Assembly (NCBI GenBank): GCA_034506335.1
Contig: JAPDPR010000003.1
Span: forward strand, 1 to 64,000
DNA from: a candidate division KSB1 bacterium
Lineage (GTDB): Bacteria > Zhuqueibacterota > Zhuqueibacteria > JANLFK01 > Oleimicrobiaceae
Direction of reading: 5' to 3'
DNA length: 64,000 nt
Under the pieces are notes generated by a model. It was not told the DNA's origin. It did no database searches and saw only the letters and a list, made by a program, of their open reading frames with translations. The translations under genes and the position numbers were made by a program. Shown piece after piece: positions 60,424 to 64,000 of the stretch (position 1 is its first letter; each line of letters starts with the position of its first letter).

Positions 60424-60506
60424 GAGGCCTCCGGGCGACGTACCGTCATCGAGTGCGTGGCTTGTTAACTATCTGACAGTGACTCAATAGGGTAAAGGGC
60501 TTCTGC

Positions 60507-60836
60507 ATGGCCAAGGTGTGGACTGACGAGCGACTTAATCGGTTGCGGGAGAAGTACGGGTTCATCAGTGACGAGGAGTTGGCGCGGGAGTTGGGGGTCT
60601 CTTTGGCTTCCCTCACGAAGAAGGCCAAGGAGCTCAGGCTGCAGAGAAAAACCGCCAAGGAGGCCGAAGCTCCGCGGCAGACAGCTGCGCGCGCTGACGG
60701 GGCCATCCTTGGGGGAGAGAAAGTGGTGACCATCGACGGACAAGAGGAGGAGATGATTCCCTCCGGCCTTTACATCTTTACGGAGGAGGGATGGAAGCCG
60801 GTGATGGTGCGCAAGTCGCGCATAGCGCCTCGGTAG
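60507..60836 (+). CDS. Small predicted HTH DNA-binding protein
   Basis: A 109-residue protein. The first 45 residues look like a helix-turn-helix or SANT/Myb-like unit: WTDERLNRLREKYGFISDEELARELGVSLASLTKKAKEL. The rest is unrecognised (KVVTIDGQEEEMIPSGLYIFTEEGWKPVMVRKSRIAPR). The gene has a short gap from trkA and a reasonable ribosome site (AAAGGG). It may regulate nearby genes, but I see no target. The 10-bp gap to the CPBP gene indicates co-transcription. Confidence 0.7.
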   Translation: MAKVWTDERLNRLREKYGFISDEELARELGVSLASLTKKAKELRLQRKTAKEAEAPRQTAARADGAILGGEKVVTIDGQEEEMIPSGLYIFTEEGWKPVMVRKSRIAPR

Positions 60837-60846
60837 CGGAGGAAGA

Positions 60847-61599
60847 GTGGTAAGAGGAGGCAGGGTCTATCCTCGCGCTCGCCGAATGCCTGAGCCTATC
60901 GGGGATTACTTGGCCCGCACCCGGTCCTTGGGCTACAGCTTCCTTGCTGTGTTGCCCCTGTTTATGCTCTACGCTCTCTTGACTCTCGCCGTTGGAGATA
61001 GACCCGGTTCGCTGCTTCGCTATGGGGCAGACGCCATCCTGGGGAACCAAACACGTATAGTGAGAGAGCTTGGGGTGGTAGTCTTGAGTGTCGCCGCAGC
61101 TATCGTTTTTTTCGCGATCGGACGCGGCCAGCTGGGGCGAGGCTTTAGGAGATTGAAACCGATATACTTTCCCCTCATGATGGCTGAAGCTGCCGTGTTG
61201 GCGATTCTCCTCGGACTGGGTCTTGATGCCTTGCCCCGCATGATGATTGTTGCCTCGAGAGGCGTGGCGGACGTGCCCTACGAGGTGATGCTGGCCATCG
61301 GGGCAGGGATTTTTGAAGAGCTGGTGTTTCGTCTCGTGCTCTTGGGCTCTCTGGTCTTTTTCTTCACGCGACTGCGCCAGTTTCCGATATGGGCAGGCTA
61401 CTTCCTCGCTCTGCTCATCACCTCCATGGCGTTCGCTGTGGCCCACTATTTCCAGGTGCGCAAAGCTTCCTTCGATGGCCAGGTATTTCTGCTCCGCCAA
61501 CTGGCGGGCGTAGCTTTTGGCATCATCTATTGTCTGAGAGGATTCGGCGTGGCGGTTTATACCCACTTGTGGTACGATCTCTTTGTGACTTTCGCGTGA
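60847..61599 (+). CDS. CPBP-family intramembrane metalloprotease
   Basis: A membrane protein of about 250 residues (237 if the ATG at 60886 is used) with the CPBP/Abi motifs: GIFEELVFRLVLLG near residue 157 (EExxxR), FAVAHYF near 198 and the third motif YTHLWYD near 240. These residues line the active site of CAAX-type intramembrane proteases. Function is unknown; members process prenylated or other membrane proteins. GTG 60847 has GGAGG 4 nt upstream; the ATG at 60886 lacks one. Confidence 0.85.
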   Translation: MVRGGRVYPRARRMPEPIGDYLARTRSLGYSFLAVLPLFMLYALLTLAVGDRPGSLLRYGADAILGNQTRIVRELGVVVLSVAAAIVFFAIGRGQLGRGFRRLKPIYFPLMMAEAAVLAILLGLGLDALPRMMIVASRGVADVPYEVMLAIGAGIFEELVFRLVLLGSLVFFFTRLRQFPIWAGYFLALLITSMAFAVAHYFQVRKASFDGQVFLLRQLAGVAFGIIYCLRGFGVAVYTHLWYDLFVTFA

Positions 61600-61602
61600 G
61601 GT

Positions 61603-62088
61603 ATGGTGGACATCAAGAAGAAATACCCTTGTTGCGGACAACCAACGGTTCACCGTCGGCACCCGCTGGTGACGGTCGATGCAGTTATCGAAGTGCGGAG
61701 TAGCGAGGGGCAGTTGGGCATCGTCCTGATCAGGCGCAAGAATCCGCCTCTGGGATGGGCCTTGCCTGGGGGATTCGTTGATTATGGAGAGACGGTTGAG
61801 CAGGCCGTGGTGCGCGAAGCACGCGAAGAAACAGGTTTGTCCATTCGCCTCAGGGGATTACTCGGCGTCTATTCGGCGCCTGATCGTGACCCGCGCGGCC
61901 ATACGATTTCGGTTGTATTCGTTGCCGAGGCAGAGGGCACCCCGCAGGGCGCTGACGACGCTGAACGGGCGGCAGTCTTCCCCTTGGACAACTTACCCGT
62001 GGAGCTTGCATTTGATCACGCCAGGATTCTGGCCGACTATCGCAAGTGGCGGGAGAGCCCGACCACTGCGCCGAGGGTGCTGCGATGA
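61603..62088 (+). CDS. Nudix hydrolase
   Basis: A 161-residue protein with a complete Nudix box starting GGFVDYGETVEQAV and continuing REAREETGL near residues 55-78, including the catalytic Glu residues. A short N-terminal stretch holds CCGQPTVH. It hydrolyses a nucleoside diphosphate linked to another moiety; substrate unknown (ADP-ribose or oxidised nucleotide possible). The stop overlaps the mltG ATG. Confidence 0.92.
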   Translation: MVDIKKKYPCCGQPTVHRRHPLVTVDAVIEVRSSEGQLGIVLIRRKNPPLGWALPGGFVDYGETVEQAVVREAREETGLSIRLRGLLGVYSAPDRDPRGHTISVVFVAEAEGTPQGADDAERAAVFPLDNLPVELAFDHARILADYRKWRESPTTAPRVLR

Positions 62089-63143
62089 CCGGTCTGCCGA
62101 TCAGGGCGCGCAAAGTGATGCGCGCTGCGGTGGTGTTTTGCGCCGGGAGTGTGACTTTGATTCTCCTCGTGGCGGCTACTTTGCTCTTTCTGCCCCAATT
62201 TTGGCGCCCAGCCCAACCTCCGCACACCGTCGTCATTGCGCGCGGAATGAGCACCACCCAGATTGCCAGCCTGCTCATGAAGGAAGATGTCTTGAGCAAC
62301 AGGGTTGCTTTCCTTCTGGCGGTAAAGCTACTGCGCGCGGAGGGACGGCTGAAGGCAGGCAAGTACCAGCTGTCCCCCCAGTACGCGCCGGTGACCATCG
62401 TGAACCTGCTGCGGCGTGGCAAAGTCACGGCCGAGCGGGTGACGATTCCGGAGGGTGCTGACTCGTGGACCATTGCCTCCATCTTGTCCCGGACGGTGCA
62501 AGTCGATTCCGCTGCTTTCGTCCGCCTGATGCACGACAGCACTCTTATGGCGACGTTGGGACTCTGCGCCCCTTCATTGGAGGGGTATCTCTATCCGAAC
62601 ACGTACCAGTTCTATTGGGGGGTGTCGCCAGAGGCTGCGATCCGTGCAATGGTGGCCGAGTTTCGTCGGCAGGTGGGTGATACCATAGAAGCACAGGCGC
62701 GTGCCATGGGGTGGAGCCTCCACCAGGTGGTGACCCTTGCATCCATTATTGAAGGGGAAGCGATGCTGGAGGAAGAGCGGCCGCTTATTTCGGCCGTCTA
62801 CCACAATCGCTTGCGGTTGCGAATGCCTTTGCAGGCTGACCCCACCGTCCAGTACCTTGTTCCGGGCAGGGGACGTCGCCTGCTCAAGAGCGACCTTGCT
62901 ATCGACTCGCCTTACAACACCTACCTCTATCCCGGCTTGCCACCCGGGCCGGTGAACAACCCCGGTATGCGTTCCATTGTCGCGGCTCTCCACCCGGCGC
63001 CGGTGGATTACCTGTATTTCGTGGCCCGCGGGGATGGAGGGCACGTGTTCAGCCGTACGCTCAGAGAACACTTACGGGCCAAGGCCCAGTTCGACCAGGT
63101 GCGTCGTCGCGTGGCCCACGCTGGCGGCGGTAGGAATAGGTGA
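62085..63143 (+). CDS. mltG: Endolytic murein transglycosylase MltG (YceG-like)
   Basis: About 352 residues with an N-terminal membrane anchor (AVVFCAGSVTLILLVAATLLFL) and a periplasmic YceG domain. The catalytic Glu is about E223 in LASIIEGEA, and the partner motif LQADPTVQYLVP lies near 255 with GLPPGPVNNPG near 285. It cuts nascent peptidoglycan and ends glycan-strand elongation. ATG 62085 overlaps the Nudix stop by 4 nt. Confidence 0.95.
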   Translation: MTGLPIRARKVMRAAVVFCAGSVTLILLVAATLLFLPQFWRPAQPPHTVVIARGMSTTQIASLLMKEDVLSNRVAFLLAVKLLRAEGRLKAGKYQLSPQYAPVTIVNLLRRGKVTAERVTIPEGADSWTIASILSRTVQVDSAAFVRLMHDSTLMATLGLCAPSLEGYLYPNTYQFYWGVSPEAAIRAMVAEFRRQVGDTIEAQARAMGWSLHQVVTLASIIEGEAMLEEERPLISAVYHNRLRLRMPLQADPTVQYLVPGRGRRLLKSDLAIDSPYNTYLYPGLPPGPVNNPGMRSIVAALHPAPVDYLYFVARGDGGHVFSRTLREHLRAKAQFDQVRRRVAHAGGGRNR

Positions 63144-63151
63144 GGCGCTCA

Positions 63152-64000
63152 ATGGCCCGCGCGCGAAGCACAAAAGGCAGAGAGCTCCTGGCAGCGTTAA
63201 GTGAGGCCCAGCGTGCTGCGGTAGTGGACATCGATGGGCCGGTGCTTATTTTGGCAGGTGCCGGCAGCGGTAAGACCAGGGTGCTGACCTATCGTATCGC
63301 CTACATGATCGCCTCTGGTAAAGTGGAGCCGCAGCAGATCCTGGCCGTCACGTTCACCAACAAAGCAGCAGGAGAGATGCGGCAACGCGTGGACCAATTG
63401 GTTCCAGGGGTTGCGCGGCAGATTGTGGTCAGCACCTTCCATTCGGCATTTGCGCGTATCCTGCGCCGCGAGGGTGGGCGGATTGGCCTGTCAGCCAACT
63501 TTTCGATTTACGACGAAGAGGACCAGAAACGTCTGGTCAAGGAGTGCATTGAAGAATTAGGGCTGCCCCAAGCAAGGTACAATCCCGCGGTCGTTGCTGC
63601 TCTGATAAGTAGAGCAAAATCTGCGGTGCTGCTCCCGGACGACTATGCGCAGGCAGCAGAAAGCGAATTCGACTTCGGCGTTGCCCAGGTGTACAAACGC
63701 TACCAGCAGCGCCTCCGCGAAGCAAACGCTGCCGATTTTGACGATCTCCTCCTGCTACCTATTATGCTTTTCCGCAGCCATCCCCCGCTCCTGCACGCTT
63801 ACCAGGAGCGCCTGCGCTACATTCTGGTCGACGAGTACCAGGACACCAATCGCGCGCAGTACGAACTGCTAAAGCTGCTCAGCTCGCGCTATCGCAATCT
63901 TTGCGTCGTAGGTGATGACGACCAGTCGATTTACCGGTGGCGGGGGGCGGACCTGCGAAACATCTTGGAGTTTGAGAAGGATTTCCCCGACTGCAAGGTC
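63152..64000 (+). CDS. UvrD/PcrA-like SF1 DNA helicase, N-terminal part (runs off window)
   Basis: A 283-residue open frame continues to the last base of the window, so the gene is truncated by the window edge. Walker A GAGSGKTRVL near residue 36, motif Ia TFTNKAAGEM near 71, Walker B DEYQDTN near 229 and motif III GDDDQSIYRWRGAD near 256 identify a UvrD/PcrA-type 3'-to-5' helicase. The Q-motif LSEAQRAAV is near residue 16. GAGG about 8 bp upstream supports the ATG at 63152. Full length (usually 650-750 residues) cannot be seen here. Confidence 0.95.
   Translation, partial: MARARSTKGRELLAALSEAQRAAVVDIDGPVLILAGAGSGKTRVLTYRIAYMIASGKVEPQQILAVTFTNKAAGEMRQRVDQLVPGVARQIVVSTFHSAFARILRREGGRIGLSANFSIYDEEDQKRLVKECIEELGLPQARYNPAVVAALISRAKSAVLLPDDYAQAAESEFDFGVAQVYKRYQQRLREANAADFDDLLLLPIMLFRSHPPLLHAYQERLRYILVDEYQDTNRAQYELLKLLSSRYRNLCVVGDDDQSIYRWRGADLRNILEFEKDFPDCKV

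Overview
The window looks like chromosome of a free-living, GC-rich Gram-negative bacterium, most likely from the FCB superphylum outside Bacteroidetes proper (KSB1, Calditrichota or similar). Evidence for an outer membrane: BamD, apolipoprotein N-acyltransferase, an MlaEFD-type lipid transporter and two PorV/UPF0164-like barrels. Evidence for FCB affinity: the PorV-like proteins, a giant VCBS/InlB-repeat surface protein ending in an NPFNP / FlgD-Ig-like sorting tail, and a tiny bS22/mS38-like ribosomal protein. The placement is an inference from gene content, not a phylogeny. All 59 protein genes I can support lie on the + strand. I saw no tRNA, rRNA, CRISPR array, insertion sequence or prophage.

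Layout. 1-8.2 kb: a DegT-type aminotransferase, the giant secreted repeat protein and an AgmX/TonB-like protein. 8.3-14.7 kb: a membrane-anchored receiver domain, a TPM/nucleotidyltransferase/LemA group and two transporters (CstA, DASS). 14.7-25.2 kb: a sensor kinase and sigma-54 activator pair, then an operon of an orphan receiver, a 24-kDa NuoE-like subunit with an unusual Cys-rich tail, a 1049-aa NuoF-GltD fusion, a NuoG/HoxU-like Fe-S protein and a stand-alone FMN-type glutamate synthase domain protein. This is the most interesting part: it reads as a soluble NAD(P)H-flavin-Fe-S complex feeding a GOGAT-like module that lacks both the glutaminase domain and the canonical 3Fe-4S motif but has its own N-terminal four-Cys motif.

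25.3-47.2 kb is mainly housekeeping: a gamma-family PLP sulfur enzyme, SppA, FmdB, HU, the 31-aa bS22-like gene, xseA-xseB-dxs-nadK-mutS, PorV-like, yicC-remA-gmk-rpoZ-coaBC-udg-dnaB-rel, a second HU, ruvX and lnt. 47.2-55.6 kb is envelope biogenesis: barrel protein, unknown protein, bamD, nadD, plsC, GT4, a Crp-family regulator and mlaEFD. 55.7-64 kb: TIM-barrel protein, DUF72, radical SAM, TrkH/TrkA, a small HTH protein, CPBP protease, Nudix, MltG and the start of a UvrD/PcrA helicase that runs off the window.

Regulation. Seven well-formed sigma-70-like promoters, each with exactly 17 bp between -35 and -10 (two with perfect TTGACA/TATAAT hexamers), precede the transcription units at 157, 8381, 25339, 26667, 35702, 36933 and 55698. 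Good intrinsic terminators lie at about 8201, 25110 and 35564, the last with the mutS stop codon in the hairpin loop. A near-consensus sigma-54 element and an upstream inverted repeat sit between the sigma-54 activator gene and the GOGAT-like operon.
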